A stretch of DNA of 64,000 nucleotides from NCBI RefSeq assembly GCF_000332175.1, contig NZ_KB235910.1:186001-250000 (forward strand), written 5' to 3'. Positions 43,801 to 52,165 of this stretch are shown one piece after another; position 1 is the stretch's first letter; every line of letters begins with the position of its first letter. Under the pieces are notes generated by a model. It was not told the origin of the DNA, did no database searches, and saw nothing but the letters and a program-made list of their open reading frames with translations. The DNA comes from Pseudanabaena sp. PCC 6802. GTDB taxonomy: Bacteria; Cyanobacteriota; Cyanobacteriia; Pseudanabaenales; Pseudanabaenaceae. The translations under genes were made by a program, and so were the position numbers.

Positions 43801-44048
43801 ACGAGCGCGTACAATATCCAAAAGCTAAAGGTGCCCGATGGTATTCCGTATCGGAATGCGACGCAAGCCATGAACCAACTGATGCTGTAACTTACTGGAA
43901 TAGGACTGGTTACAAGCATGGGGCACTATCTTCACAAGTTAGAGCCTGGATGACAAATCCCAAAAACTATGTTTTTGAACCTGCTAGTTCAAATCGTTCC
44001 AGAGGCTCCCGACGTGGAGAGACATATCGACCTCCAGCTAAAGCTTAA
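40845..44048 (+). CDS. DUF4157-led eCIS effector with C-terminal HNH/GH-E-like toxin region
   Basis: 1067 aa from a GTG. Residues ~128-222 are DUF4157 (PLPLSVRQFMEPRFQANFSNVKIHTG, then His212-E-x-x-His216 in IAHELTHTIQQ), a common leader of eCIS cargo. Residues ~260-860 are amphipathic helices like a pore or tape-measure segment. The last ~70 residues have Asp1006-x-x-His1009-x-Pro, DAVTYWNRTGY, VRAWM, Asn1041-Tyr, Glu1045 and SSNRS (Asn1050), the spacing of GH-E-type HNH/Endo VII toxins. From ~42200 the DNA lacks HIP1 sites and from ~43300 it becomes AT-rich, as expected of a swapped toxin cassette. The nuclease call is inference. Confidence 0.75.
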   Translation: METGQYKTINRASTVQKPAASLKSVQTVVPRGSVQLQSMKVSSPKDPAEKEADTTAKKIMRMAIPESSIAYVKTGSDGLFRQVKQEEKDKKVQTKLRSPYISRFADSGIFTQRKPEDIIQRKAEGQPNVASNVAADIQTSMASGSPLPLSVRQFMEPRFQANFSNVKIHTGDKSAKLNRQLNAQAFTVGNQIFFGKDKFQPEQSEGKELIAHELTHTIQQGAAIQRSEDVAIAQQSPTQVQRLGLSDALNYFADKANLIPGFRMFTIVLGVNPINMSSVDRSAANILRAIVEFIPGGGFITQALDNHGVFEKVGNWVEQQIQTLGLVGSVIKQAIAKFLDSLSWSDILDLGGVWERAKRIFTEPIDRIINFAKGLITGILKFVKDAILKPLAALAQGTRGYDLLKAILGEDPITGEPVPRNADTLIGGFMKLIGQEEVWENIKKGNAIARAWAWFQGALEGLMGFVRTVPRKIVDTITSLTIQDIVTVAGAFTKIVSAFVNIATDFISWGIKQVISLLEILFSVVAPGVMPYIKKAQAAFTTIIKNPIGFVGNLVRAGKLGFQKFADNILEHLKAALIKWITGPLGEAGVYIPQAFSLIEIVKLVLSVLGLTWQNIRSKLVKIIPEPVLVGLEKTAGILVTLVKDGPAAAWEQIKSELTDLKDQLIAQVTQMITTEVVKAAVVKLVSMLNPAGAVIQAIIATYNTITFFIEKINQIAAVVASFIDSIAAIAAGQIDNAAKKVEMTMANTLTVLIAFLAKFAGLGNIPNKVVGIIKKIRAPIDKGLDKIVGWLGNMLKKLKGAIVQAGLPEDPQERLKLGMEKAISAVNLLPGNAIGKALIAPVLVPIKIRYGFQHLESELREGNWWLKGQINPSITIKTSKKAGSTDSITLKPGAWIKSKFVDGMWVAQISSISEKNVTIWYNDERKGREIIEREDFIKRFKAGDISEYDYDKTNREKYLGSNVSRDVLLAQYKAEGTHYQKVGGDERVQYPKAKGARWYSVSECDASHEPTDAVTYWNRTGYKHGALSSQVRAWMTNPKNYVFEPASSNRSRGSRRGETYRPPAKA

Positions 44049-44069
44049 ATGTTCAAGGAATAAATAAAC

Positions 44070-44501
44070 ATGAAAAATGAATTACTTTCACAAAAAATTG
44101 TTGACTTCACTCAAAAAGCCAAGGCGCTGATGTTAAATGGAAATTATCAAGCCTCTATCAATAAATATAAAGAGGCATTAGATTTATTGGGCGAAAAAGC
44201 TATGAATTCAAAATATGCTGTCATGCTTTTTTCAGGAATTGGTGAGATATATTTCTTACAAAAGAAATGGGAAGATGCACTGGAATATTATGGTTATGCA
44301 GTCAATAGCGACGGTGGACTAGGCGAACCCTTGATTCATCTTCGATTAGGTCAGTTACGTTTTGAATTAGGGCATATAGAAAAAGCCAAAGATGAACTGT
44401 TGAGAGCCTACATGGGGGGAGGTGACCTGATGTTTAAAGGTGAAGACCCAAAGTATTTTCAAATTATTTGTGAAATCGTCTGTAAGGCAAGTTCGACCTA
44501 A
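44070..44501 (+). CDS. TPR-type protein, putative immunity to the effector
   Basis: 143 aa made of TPR-like helix pairs: KAKALMLNGNYQASINKYKEALDLLG, EIYFLQKKWEDALEYYGYAVNSDG, HLRLGQLRFELGHIEKAKDELLRAYMGGG. The ending RAYMGGG-x-x-x-F-x-GEDPKYF recurs in small TPR proteins encoded next to polymorphic toxins. It lies 21 bp after the effector gene and shares its AT-rich, HIP1-free composition. Immunity protein is the best guess; a dedicated loading chaperone is the alternative. Confidence 0.68.
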   Translation: MKNELLSQKIVDFTQKAKALMLNGNYQASINKYKEALDLLGEKAMNSKYAVMLFSGIGEIYFLQKKWEDALEYYGYAVNSDGGLGEPLIHLRLGQLRFELGHIEKAKDELLRAYMGGGDLMFKGEDPKYFQIICEIVCKASST

Positions 44502-44662
44502 TGCGATTGGGGATTGATAGAGAGTGCAATCGCATGAGGCTAAAAAAGGCGATCGCTTCTCTGAAGTGGGTGGGAAATTGCGATCGCAATAGGTGAAGAG
44601 AGGCGATCGAGGCGTTAGGAAATTCAGATGAGAACGTTAGGATTGTTGCGATCGCGCTTCAA

Positions 44663-44944
44663 TTATCCCAAAAGTCGCTTCAGTTGTTTGTAAACTTCAT
44701 CATCATTGCGCTTGCCAACCAAGAGTACCTCAACCAAATCATCGTCTGGCTTGAAAAGATAAACAATCCGATATTCACCACTATCCACCCGATAATAACC
44801 CGAATAACCAATAAGCTCCTTGCTATCAGGAGGTAATGGATCGATGTTCAAAGATAATACTTTCTTGGCAATCTGCGCCGCAATCTTAGGCTGCAATCCC
44901 TTGAGGAAATCTAGAACTGTCCCAAGCCCATCTAGCTTTGCCAT
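44663..44944 (-). CDS. RelE/ParE-family toxin
   Basis: 93 aa from the ATG at 44944; the frame is open from a TTG at 44965. The core GYSGYYRVDSGEYRIVYLFKPDDDLVEVLLVGKRNDDEVYK is the RelE/ParE fold's strand block, with basic and Tyr residues that in RelE members cut mRNA on the ribosome. The ATG lies 1 nt after the antitoxin stop, the usual antitoxin-first order. Confidence 0.85.
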   Translation of the reverse strand: MAKLDGLGTVLDFLKGLQPKIAAQIAKKVLSLNIDPLPPDSKELIGYSGYYRVDSGEYRIVYLFKPDDDLVEVLLVGKRNDDEVYKQLKRLLG

Positions 44945-44945
44945 G

Positions 44946-45224
44946 CTACAAGTTGCGGTTATCAAGGGCGGCTAGACGTGTTAGCTCGGTAGTAAAAGTT
45001 TCAGTGCCAACCATTTGAGATTGATTTCGGGATAGTTCGGCTAGTTTCCCCAAAGCCCTATCTTCCAGGCTATCTAGACGTTCTATCAATTGACGATAAT
45101 CATAAATCGACAAAAGAACATAGGTAGGTTGCGATTCCTGAGTTAACAGAACAGGGGCGGCAGCCGCTTGATTAAATACCTCATCCGAGCGATCGCGGAT
45201 GTCGATAAGTGTAAAGCTCTGCAT
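44946..45224 (-). CDS. Phd/YefM-type antitoxin
   Basis: 92 aa. The N-terminus LIDIRDRSDEVFNQAAAAPVLLTQESQPTYVLLSIYDYRQLIERL matches the Phd/YefM DNA-binding and dimerisation fold (ARxxFSELL-like start, then the PxxVLxSxxDYxxL strand). The C-terminal tail would wrap the toxin. It is first in a two-gene unit with the RelE-type toxin and likely represses its own promoter. Confidence 0.78.
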   Translation of the reverse strand: MQSFTLIDIRDRSDEVFNQAAAAPVLLTQESQPTYVLLSIYDYRQLIERLDSLEDRALGKLAELSRNQSQMVGTETFTTELTRLAALDNRNL

Positions 45225-45412
45225 AAAGTCAGCTTGCTTAAATAGTTCACATACCTATTGTAGTACATCTCCATAGTGCGATCGCAAGATTTTGGGCAGA
45301 GGGGAAGATCGGCAGTGCGAGATCGCCTCTCTATTAACGTGAGGTCTATCGAACTGACGTTCTACTAGCTCTAGCAACATAGTTTTTAGAGAACACAAAC
45401 ATAAATTCCTCA

Positions 45413-45432
45413 CTTTTTCTGACTTTTTCTAT
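45413..45432. promoter_or_regulatory. Two tandem ACTTTTTCTG repeats upstream of RTX gene B
   Basis: ACTTTTTCTG then ACTTTTTCTA, head to tail, after AAATTCCTC, which resembles AAACTCCTT in front of the eCIS repeats. The second copy starts 101 bp before the ATG, the same distance as the single copy before RTX gene A. The rest of 45225-45412 holds no gene that I can see. Confidence 0.55.
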
Positions 45433-45523
45433 CTCCCCTACTCAGGTCACTAAATATAGGATTAAGGCATGACGTTTAAAGCACTTTGTTTAGTCGCTCA
45501 AAGTTTACGCTGAGTAGGAAGTT

Positions 45524-46579
45524 ATGGCTTATTTCGATTTAACTAACAGTGCTGACAGCACTACTTTAACTCTCGGTCAGGTAGGCTTAAGTGGCGCTGT
45601 AGTATATGCATTGGGTGATTCCGTTCGCGCCCTTGATGGGAACGATACCGTCACGGGTTCGGATGCTGATGACGACATTAACGGCAACAAAGATGAGGAT
45701 GTCATTTCCGGTGCTGGTGGCAATGATTTTCTGCGCGGCGGACAAGGTAACGATCTCATGCAGGGCGATCGCAACAATGATGAAGTCAATGGCAACAACG
45801 GCAACGACACTGTTGACGGAGGCGATGGCGATGATACCATGCGTGGTGGGAGAGATGATGATTCCATTAGTGGTGGTGATGGCGCTGATACTCTCTACGG
45901 CGACCTCGGCATAGATACGCTTACTGGTAGAGATGGGAGCGATACCTTCGTTCTCCAAGCCAATAAGGGAACCGATACAATTACAGATTTTCGTCCGAAT
46001 GAAGATGCATTTGCGATCGTGAGCGGTGAGGTTGATGTCAATAATCTCAACGTGCTACCCAGTGGAAACGATACGTTGATTACTGACAAAATCTCAGGAC
46101 AAACGATAGCAGTGATACAGGGTGTTGACAGCAAAACCGTTGAAAGCGAACTTGGCATTAGTACTGGTAGTAATCTCCCGCGCAGATTGAGAATACTAGC
46201 TCAATCTAGTAATGTTGCTGGTGGGAATAACCCTACTCTACTACCTGTAAACCCATGGGAAAAGCTAGGTGGTGGTTCTGGGCCTGGGTGGTCCGCGAGT
46301 GGCGTGCTTGATATTACTGGCTCTAGCATTGTTTTCAGTTCGTTTAAACCCTCACTCATTGCTCTGCCTGAACTAATAACGCTGACAATCGATCCGTCTT
46401 ATCCTGGCTTTGGTAGTTTTGGGTTTGGATCTGCAAATTATGGTTACAAGCTTCCTAACTTTTCAGATCTAGTTACAGATATATCAATTCCACTTGTGCC
46501 AAGTAGTAATTTAACTGCTACCACCATTACTTTCTCAGACGATCCATCTGCACTTGCAGGGCTGCCACTGTTAAGTTAG
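45524..46579 (+). CDS. RTX (haemolysin-type Ca-binding repeat) protein B
   Basis: 351 aa, paralogue of the protein at 17951 along its whole length: MAYFDLTNSADSTTLTLGQV, the same run of GGNDFLRGGQGNDLMQGD-type nonapeptides (residues ~37-140), SDTFVLQANKGTDTITDFRPNEDAFAIVSGE, then the C-terminal domain with GPGWSASGVLDI and ITLTIDPSY. No signal peptide; type I secretion is likely. SD GTAGGAAG precedes the ATG. The two copies flank the eCIS-haemagglutinin region. Confidence 0.85.
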   Translation: MAYFDLTNSADSTTLTLGQVGLSGAVVYALGDSVRALDGNDTVTGSDADDDINGNKDEDVISGAGGNDFLRGGQGNDLMQGDRNNDEVNGNNGNDTVDGGDGDDTMRGGRDDDSISGGDGADTLYGDLGIDTLTGRDGSDTFVLQANKGTDTITDFRPNEDAFAIVSGEVDVNNLNVLPSGNDTLITDKISGQTIAVIQGVDSKTVESELGISTGSNLPRRLRILAQSSNVAGGNNPTLLPVNPWEKLGGGSGPGWSASGVLDITGSSIVFSSFKPSLIALPELITLTIDPSYPGFGSFGFGSANYGYKLPNFSDLVTDISIPLVPSSNLTATTITFSDDPSALAGLPLLS

Positions 46580-46586
46580 CTAGGAA

Positions 46587-46743
46587 TATAGCGTTTTTCA
46601 ATTGAGGACAGGTTTTATCGACGGGGTGAAGGGGTTCCACACGGCAGTGGCTCTAGCGGGGAACCCCCAAGACCGCCCTGCCTCCCCTTCTTGGGGGCAA
46701 CGCCCCCAAACCCCCTTCTCGTTTTCGTCTGAAAACCGCTATA
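46587..46743. mobile_element. MITE-like palindromic element with 44-nt insertion
   Basis: 157 bp with ends TATAGCGTTTTTCA (46587-46600) and TGAAAACCGCTATA (46730-46743), the same element as 8936-9048 (113 bp). The difference is exactly 44 nt, 46640-46683, inserted in the loop side of the G/C hairpin. The insert can itself fold (GGCAG/CTGCC around GGGG/CCCC). A near-identical 44-nt block is in the element at 55368-55514. Confidence 0.65.
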
Positions 46744-46843
46744 CCATCCTTCAGGCTATGCGATCGCTAGCTATGGAAGCATGTTGCCCCTCTATCTCAG
46801 ACAGAAGGGCAACAGCAGGGGATTTCATTTGCGAGAAATCGCT

Positions 46844-48730
46844 CTATAACTGGGGAACGTAGCGCTCTTTTTCAGGTACGGCGGTGTACTCGGCCACGAT
46901 TTGGCGAAACTCTTCACCATCCATAGTTTCTTTTTCGATCAGGATATCAACAATGCGATCGATCGCAGCGCGATTCTCGTAAATTATTTTTAGCGTGGTT
47001 TGATAGCACTGGTTGACAATATCTCTGACCTGATGGTCGATACGAGCCGCAATTTCTTCCGAATATTCCGAACGAGACATCAAATTATTCCCCAGGAACA
47101 CCTCAGTATTTTGTCCTTCTAGAGACAAAGGCCCGATATCTGACATGCCAAAGCGAGTCACCATCTGACGAGCCATTCTGGTCACTTGTTGGAGGTCGTT
47201 ACCTGCACCAGTCGTGATTTCAGAATTGCCAAACACTACTTGCTCCGCAGCCCTTCCGCCCAGAGCACCGCAAATTCTTGCCAGGATTTGCGATCGCGAG
47301 ATCAGGAACTGCTCTTCCGAAGGCGTAAACCAGGTGAGCCCGGCTGCCTGTCCTCTAGGGATAAGAGTAACTTTTTGCACGGGATCGTGGTCTTTAATCA
47401 GCGTGCCCACGATCGCATGGCCGACTTCATGGTAAGCAATCAGACGCTTATTCTTACTATCGACCAGGGCTTTACCTTCTAGACCAGCTATCACGCGATC
47501 CACAGCATCATCGATCTCGGACATGGCGATCGCATCCTTGCGACGGCGGGCGGTGAGAATTGCAGCCTCGTTGAGGAGATTAGCTAGGTCAGCACCAGTG
47601 AAGCCAGGGGTTCGACGGGCGATCGCTTCTAAAGAAACCTCAGGACTAACCTTCTTGCCACGGGCATGGACGTTAAGAACTTGCAAGCGACCTTTGATAT
47701 CTGGAGGATCGACGAGAATCTGGCGATCGAAGCGACCGGGACGTAGCAATGCCGCATCTAAGACATCAGCTCGGTTCGTAGCCGCAATAATGATAATACC
47801 TGTATTGCCTTCAAAGCCATCCATTTCCGTGAGGATCTGGTTTAAAGTTTGCTCGCGTTCGTCGTTACCGCCACCAATACCGGCACCCCGCTGGCGACCG
47901 ACCGCATCGATTTCATCGATAAAGATAATGCAAGGAGCGCTTTCCTTCGCTTTTTTGAACAGATCGCGCACGCGAGAAGCACCAACGCCGACAAACATTT
48001 CGACAAATTCAGAGCCAGAAACGGAGAAGAAAGGTACGCCTGCTTCCCCCGCGATCGCTTTTGCTAGCAAGGTCTTCCCAGTGCCAGGAGGCCCTACTAA
48101 TAACACGCCCTTGGGGATCTTAGCGCCAACTGCTGTAAAGCGTTCCGGCTTCTTCAGAAAAGTGACGACTTCCTGTAATTCTTCCTTAGCTTCTTCAATT
48201 CCAGCAACATCATCGAACTTGACACCAGTTTGAGCATCCATCGAGAATCTCGCTTTTGACTTGCCAAAGTCCATTGCTTGCCCCGGCCCTCCCATTTGAT
48301 TGGAGCGACGGAAGAGGAAGAACAGGCCAGCTACTAGAGCAATTGGAAAGATGAGATTGCTCAAAAAGCCCCAGATCGCAGTATTGTTGCGCGGTGGATA
48401 TACAGCCAAATCCACCCCTGCCTCATTCAATTTACCCATGAGTTCGGGAGCGTACAGGGGCAAATCTACCCTGGCGCGAATCTCGCGGTTGGCAAGCTGG
48501 GGATCTGCGGCGACGACGATCGCAGTGCGCCCGCCATCAAATATATCAACTTTACGAATGCCGTGTTTGTCCAGGTATTCTAAAAAGCTGCCATAGGACA
48601 TGCGAGAATTGGCAGCATTGATAACCGCTTGCGACTGCGATGGACTGGTCAAAAATGTTTGCCACGCAAAAAATGCGATCGCAACTAGTGGCAAAGACCA
48701 TAGTAAAAAAGTTTTCCAAGAAGATTTCAT
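46844..48730 (-). CDS. ftsH: ATP-dependent zinc metalloprotease FtsH
   Basis: 628 aa, normal length. An N-terminal transmembrane helix (residues ~8-26) and a second (~120-140) bracket the periplasmic/lumenal domain. The AAA module has Walker A GPPGTGKT (~210), Walker [12 protein letters not shown] and the second region of homology ([21 protein letters not shown]). The zinc site is HEVGH in [10 protein letters not shown] (~430). In cyanobacteria FtsH complexes remove damaged photosystem II D1 and control other membrane proteins; which of the usual four paralogues this is cannot be told here. Confidence 0.96.
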   Translation of the reverse strand: MKSSWKTFLLWSLPLVAIAFFAWQTFLTSPSQSQAVINAANSRMSYGSFLEYLDKHGIRKVDIFDGGRTAIVVAADPQLANREIRARVDLPLYAPELMGKLNEAGVDLAVYPPRNNTAIWGFLSNLIFPIALVAGLFFLFRRSNQMGGPGQAMDFGKSKARFSMDAQTGVKFDDVAGIEEAKEELQEVVTFLKKPERFTAVGAKIPKGVLLVGPPGTGKTLLAKAIAGEAGVPFFSVSGSEFVEMFVGVGASRVRDLFKKAKESAPCIIFIDEIDAVGRQRGAGIGGGNDEREQTLNQILTEMDGFEGNTGIIIIAATNRADVLDAALLRPGRFDRQILVDPPDIKGRLQVLNVHARGKKVSPEVSLEAIARRTPGFTGADLANLLNEAAILTARRRKDAIAMSEIDDAVDRVIAGLEGKALVDSKNKRLIAYHEVGHAIVGTLIKDHDPVQKVTLIPRGQAAGLTWFTPSEEQFLISRSQILARICGALGGRAAEQVVFGNSEITTGAGNDLQQVTRMARQMVTRFGMSDIGPLSLEGQNTEVFLGNNLMSRSEYSEEIAARIDHQVRDIVNQCYQTTLKIIYENRAAIDRIVDILIEKETMDGEEFRQIVAEYTAVPEKERYVPQL

Positions 48731-48834
48731 AATGTTGCGTATGCCTGCTCGATCGATGCTTAATTAAAGTTAACTTAATTTTCTGCCAAGATACAATGAC
48801 TCTATGTGCAGATATTGTTTTTAGCTGTTATAGC

Positions 48835-48933
48835 TATAGCCAACAGGCTTAGGAGGGGGTGCAGGGGTTCCACCCCTGTGTGGGGGCTTCGCCCCCACAC
48901 CCCCCTGTCCTAACAGATCTGTCTATGGCTATA
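48835..48933. repeat. TATAGCC-ended palindromic repeat, copy 2
   Basis: 99 bp, TATAGCC... to ...GGCTATA, with the core GGGGTGCAGGGGTTCC and GTGGGGGCTTCGCCCCCAC. It matches 13726-13823 closely, including the TCCTAACAGATCTGTCTA tail. Compensating changes in the core stem (GCGCAGCCGC there, GCTTCGCCCC here) suggest the folded form matters. It lies between ftsH and the LpxB-related gene. Confidence 0.6.
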
Positions 48934-48987
48934 GCTATTAGCCATTAGCTTTTAGTGGTGTTTTCGTAAGTTCTGGGGAGAACAAAC

Positions 48988-50271
48988 TTATTGCCGCAAA
49001 AGCGTGTTACCCCAAAGTAATGCAGCCAGGCGATCGGCAATTTGGGCAGAGCCGCCTGGTTTACCCACTCTTTCTATGCCGTTTTGCTGGCATTCTTCTA
49101 GGTAGGCTTTGTCCGCTAGAGTTTGTTGTGTCAATCTCGCTGCTTCTATTAAGGTTTGCGGGTTCGCAGTCTGCTTGCCAACTGTCTTGACTGACTTACC
49201 CAGCAAGCGCATTTGGGCTTCGGCAAAACGATAGGTAAACTGCGGCCCGCCGCCAGGAATTTGAATGACAGGCTTGCCCAAACCTACGGCTTGCTCGATC
49301 GCCGTACCTGCCATGCCTATTGCCAGATCGCACCGTTGCAGAATATCGGCGAAAGCGTCGCAGTAACAAATAATGGCGATATTGCTGCGATCGTGATAAA
49401 GTTTGCCATTGCTCCAGCAATGCCATCCTTGCTGGGTTGCAACTTCCTCCAGGGGTGTCTTGCCATTCACCCCTATTTCCATCATCTTTGGTACCACTGC
49501 GGCTCGAAACTGGACTGGAACCGCCGTGAATTCGCGCTGGATTTCGATCGCCAGATCGAGCAGAATCGCTAAATTGTGGCTGGCTTCAGGTAGGCGGCTA
49601 CCAGGTAAAAGAGCGATCGTGGGGCTGTTGGGAGCTAAATCCAGATCTTTGCCAGTAGGTGCTAGCACATCCATAATTGGGTAGCCTGCAAATACGGTTG
49701 TGCTGAAACCTTTGGTTTGCATTAGTTCGGCGGTGAAGCGATCGCGGGTAAATATCTGTCGGCAACGAGGCGATCGCAATAACAGCTTCGCTAGCAAAGG
49801 TAATGTTAATTTCCCTTCGTAGTAGGCAGATGATGAGACTAAGAAGGAAGCATAGGGACGACCAGTTATGCCTGCTGCCAGTAAAACCACAACATCGCCA
49901 GTGGCAAAGATTAGATCGCAGTTACGGCTGTAGGCTCTAATGGCTTGCAATTGCTGCCCAACTAAGCTCGGCAACCCCGCCTGCACGTCTGCGAATAATT
50001 TGGCTCGATCCATATAAACGAATCCACCGGAGGGCAAATGCCTCGTGGGCGCAATAATCGGTATGCCTAGATTGCGATACGCATTCCCCTCCCCGACCAT
50101 TGGCATGGCTGAGATTTCCGCGCTGGGGTAGCGACTTTTGAATTGTTTTAGAATTTCACAGGCATTTAAATCCTCCCCATGCCCGTTGCTCAAGAATAAA
50201 ATTCTTTTGGTAGGTAAATCAAGATTTGGAACTAGTGGCGGTGGATTCAATTTATTTGGAGTTGGTGGCAA
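48988..50271 (-). CDS. Lipid-A-disaccharide synthase-related protein (TIGR03492 type)
   Basis: 427 aa with a TTG start at 50271; no in-frame ATG lies near, so the start is uncertain by ~15 residues. RILFLSNGHGEDLNACEIL opens an LpxB/GT-B-like N-terminal domain; CDLIFATGDVVVLLAAGITGRPYASFLV and the GTAIEQAVGLGKPVIQIPGGGPQFTYRFAEAQMRLLG donor-site block follow. This family is widespread in cyanobacteria as a second LpxB-like glycosyltransferase, but the substrate is unknown. Confidence 0.85.
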   Translation of the reverse strand: MPPTPNKLNPPPLVPNLDLPTKRILFLSNGHGEDLNACEILKQFKSRYPSAEISAMPMVGEGNAYRNLGIPIIAPTRHLPSGGFVYMDRAKLFADVQAGLPSLVGQQLQAIRAYSRNCDLIFATGDVVVLLAAGITGRPYASFLVSSSAYYEGKLTLPLLAKLLLRSPRCRQIFTRDRFTAELMQTKGFSTTVFAGYPIMDVLAPTGKDLDLAPNSPTIALLPGSRLPEASHNLAILLDLAIEIQREFTAVPVQFRAAVVPKMMEIGVNGKTPLEEVATQQGWHCWSNGKLYHDRSNIAIICYCDAFADILQRCDLAIGMAGTAIEQAVGLGKPVIQIPGGGPQFTYRFAEAQMRLLGKSVKTVGKQTANPQTLIEAARLTQQTLADKAYLEECQQNGIERVGKPGGSAQIADRLAALLWGNTLLRQ

Positions 50272-50377
50272 TAATGTCTAGAAAACTGCCCAAGTATATG
50301 GGCGGCTGCATAGAATTTAATGATATGTTAAGTAGCAATAATAATAATTAATATAAATTTAGCTAAGTTAATAAGCG

Positions 50378-51076
50378 TTGTTTTCCTATATCGTTACCCT
50401 TCAAAACCGAAACCCCTTAGCACTTCTGCGCACAACCAACATTACCGTATGGCTAGTCGCTGTTTTTTTAGTATCGGTACCTGTTTTCTTTGAAGCCCCT
50501 TTAGTCAGGTTTGCGCCCTGGCTTAGTCTGATAATTACAGTCGGCTGGCTATCGCTTAGCAGGCATCTGATCGAGACCGATCGCTCCCCATGGGGCAGCT
50601 TGCTTTGGGGATTTAGTCTCACCTGGTTGTGCGGCTCGCTCTATTGGGGATGGTTGCGTTGGGAGCCACTCTGGCACTTGCCCGTCGAAGCGATCGCTTT
50701 ACCCTGGGCAATTTGGGCATTGCAACCGTCGCAGCGCAAGCTATACGATATTGGAGCCTGCTTTTATCTAGGTTCCCTATTAGGTACCGTTGTAACGGAT
50801 CTTTACTTTGCGATCGCCGGACTTATGCCGCATTGGCGATCGCTGATGCTGGTAGAAAACGATCTCAGTGCCATTCGACCGATTCTGCAAAGCGCGGTAG
50901 CCCAGGTGCAGTCTGGGTGGGGAATTGCTTGGGCAGTAGCTTTGGGTTCCTTACTGGTGATGCTAGGGGTGCGATCGCTGCGATATACTGAGTTACGATA
51001 CTGGGCATTTAGCGGAGCCATACTCAGTACGATTTTAGTAGATAGTATTTTTGGTATGGTGGCAGCTTTGAACTAG
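50378..51076 (+). CDS. DUF3120 integral membrane protein
   Basis: 232 aa from a TTG; a slightly later start is possible. It has about six to seven hydrophobic helices (VWLVAVFLVSVPVFF, WLSLIITVGWLSL, LLWGFSLTWLCGSLYWGWL, IGACFYLGSLLGTVVTDLYFAIAGL, and two near the C-terminus). The pattern and length fit DUF3120, a family confined largely to cyanobacteria and plastids. Function unknown. It is divergent from the LpxB-related gene. Confidence 0.8.
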   Translation: MFSYIVTLQNRNPLALLRTTNITVWLVAVFLVSVPVFFEAPLVRFAPWLSLIITVGWLSLSRHLIETDRSPWGSLLWGFSLTWLCGSLYWGWLRWEPLWHLPVEAIALPWAIWALQPSQRKLYDIGACFYLGSLLGTVVTDLYFAIAGLMPHWRSLMLVENDLSAIRPILQSAVAQVQSGWGIAWAVALGSLLVMLGVRSLRYTELRYWAFSGAILSTILVDSIFGMVAALN

Positions 51077-51155
51077 TTGGGTGGGCAAGGATAATAAGCT
51101 AATAAGTATACTAAGTGTTTCGTGAACTCAGTCCGCGCAGATTCAGACCCACACT

Positions 51156-52151
51156 ATGGAAACGCATTCTTATCCTTATCTACTAATACATACCGAAGAT
51201 GGGGATAGGAAAATTCCTCTCATTAACGAGACTTCCTGGTCGCTGGGACGCGGTCAGGACAATGACATTGTATTTGATGATAAGTGGGCATCCCGAAACC
51301 ACGCTATCTTGCAGGTAATGGACTCGGGCAGCTTTTACCTGATCGATCTGGGCAGTCTGAACGGTTCGTTTGTGAATGGTCGTCGTGTCAGCATACCCGT
51401 CACTCTGCACAGCGGCGATCGCCTCACTTTGGGAGCTACAGAAATGCAGCTCGTGTGTCCCACTGCTAAGACCCTCGTAGAAACAGACGAAGGTCCCCCC
51501 AAGCAAAAATCGACCGTGATGTTGCATACTCGTCGCCTGATTACCGTCCTGGTAATTGACATTCGCAACTATACTGGTCTAACTCGTCAAGTAGAAGAGC
51601 AGCTACTATCGCAAGTAATTGGTTCCTGGTTTGGCAGTGCGGGCGACATCATCCGTCGCTATGGTAGTTGGGTAGATAAATACATTGGCGACGCCGTAAT
51701 GGCTGTCTGGATTCACAATACTGATAAGGAATCTGGCAGTGTCGCACCCACTGAAATGCTGCAAGTACTGCACGCCCTCCACGCCCTCCACGCCATGAGC
51801 GACGAACTCAATAACAAATTCACTCTACCGTTTCGCTTGCGTATTGGGGCTGGGGTCAATACGGGCAATGCAATTGTGGGACAGATGGGGGCAGGCGATC
51901 GCCCGGAATATACAGCCCTGGGCGATACGGTCAATGCTGCCTTTCGCCTGGAATCCGCCACCAAAGAAATCAGTGCCGACATCGCCTTGGGGGAAACCAC
52001 CTATGCCCTGATTCCCTCTGCCGAGCGCCTCAAATTTCAGAAGCACTCTGTCAATCTCAAGGGCTACGACATGCCCACCGTAACCTATGCTGGCACCTTT
52101 GCAGATTTAGCCTGTTTTTTGAGCAACCTTCCCACTCAACCTAAAACCTAA
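51156..52151 (+). CDS. FHA-domain adenylate/guanylate cyclase
   Basis: 331 aa. Residues ~20-100 are a forkhead-associated phosphothreonine-binding domain (SLGRGQDNDIVFDDKWASRNHAIL, DLGSLNGSFVNGRRVS). Residues ~125-310 are a class III cyclase: metal-binding Asp in VLVIDIRNYTGL, Asp in KYIGDAVMAVW, and the Asn/Arg catalytic pair in LGDTVNAAFRLESATKE. The lysine that selects adenine in cyclases is not clear, so ATP versus GTP is unsettled. FHA-cyclase pairs link kinase signalling with cAMP in cyanobacteria. Confidence 0.9.
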   Translation: METHSYPYLLIHTEDGDRKIPLINETSWSLGRGQDNDIVFDDKWASRNHAILQVMDSGSFYLIDLGSLNGSFVNGRRVSIPVTLHSGDRLTLGATEMQLVCPTAKTLVETDEGPPKQKSTVMLHTRRLITVLVIDIRNYTGLTRQVEEQLLSQVIGSWFGSAGDIIRRYGSWVDKYIGDAVMAVWIHNTDKESGSVAPTEMLQVLHALHALHAMSDELNNKFTLPFRLRIGAGVNTGNAIVGQMGAGDRPEYTALGDTVNAAFRLESATKEISADIALGETTYALIPSAERLKFQKHSVNLKGYDMPTVTYAGTFADLACFLSNLPTQPKT

Positions 52152-52165
52152 ATACTTGCCATCCC

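Noticed and set aside
21792-44501. A prophage
   Set aside because: Tail-like genes only: no capsid, portal, terminase, integrase or lysis genes, while DUF4255, the CIS ATPase and a DUF4157 protein are eCIS markers.
46602-46862. An 86-codon plus-strand gene
   Set aside because: It is a read-through of the MITE-like element and its 44-nt insertion, extending into the 3' end of ftsH.
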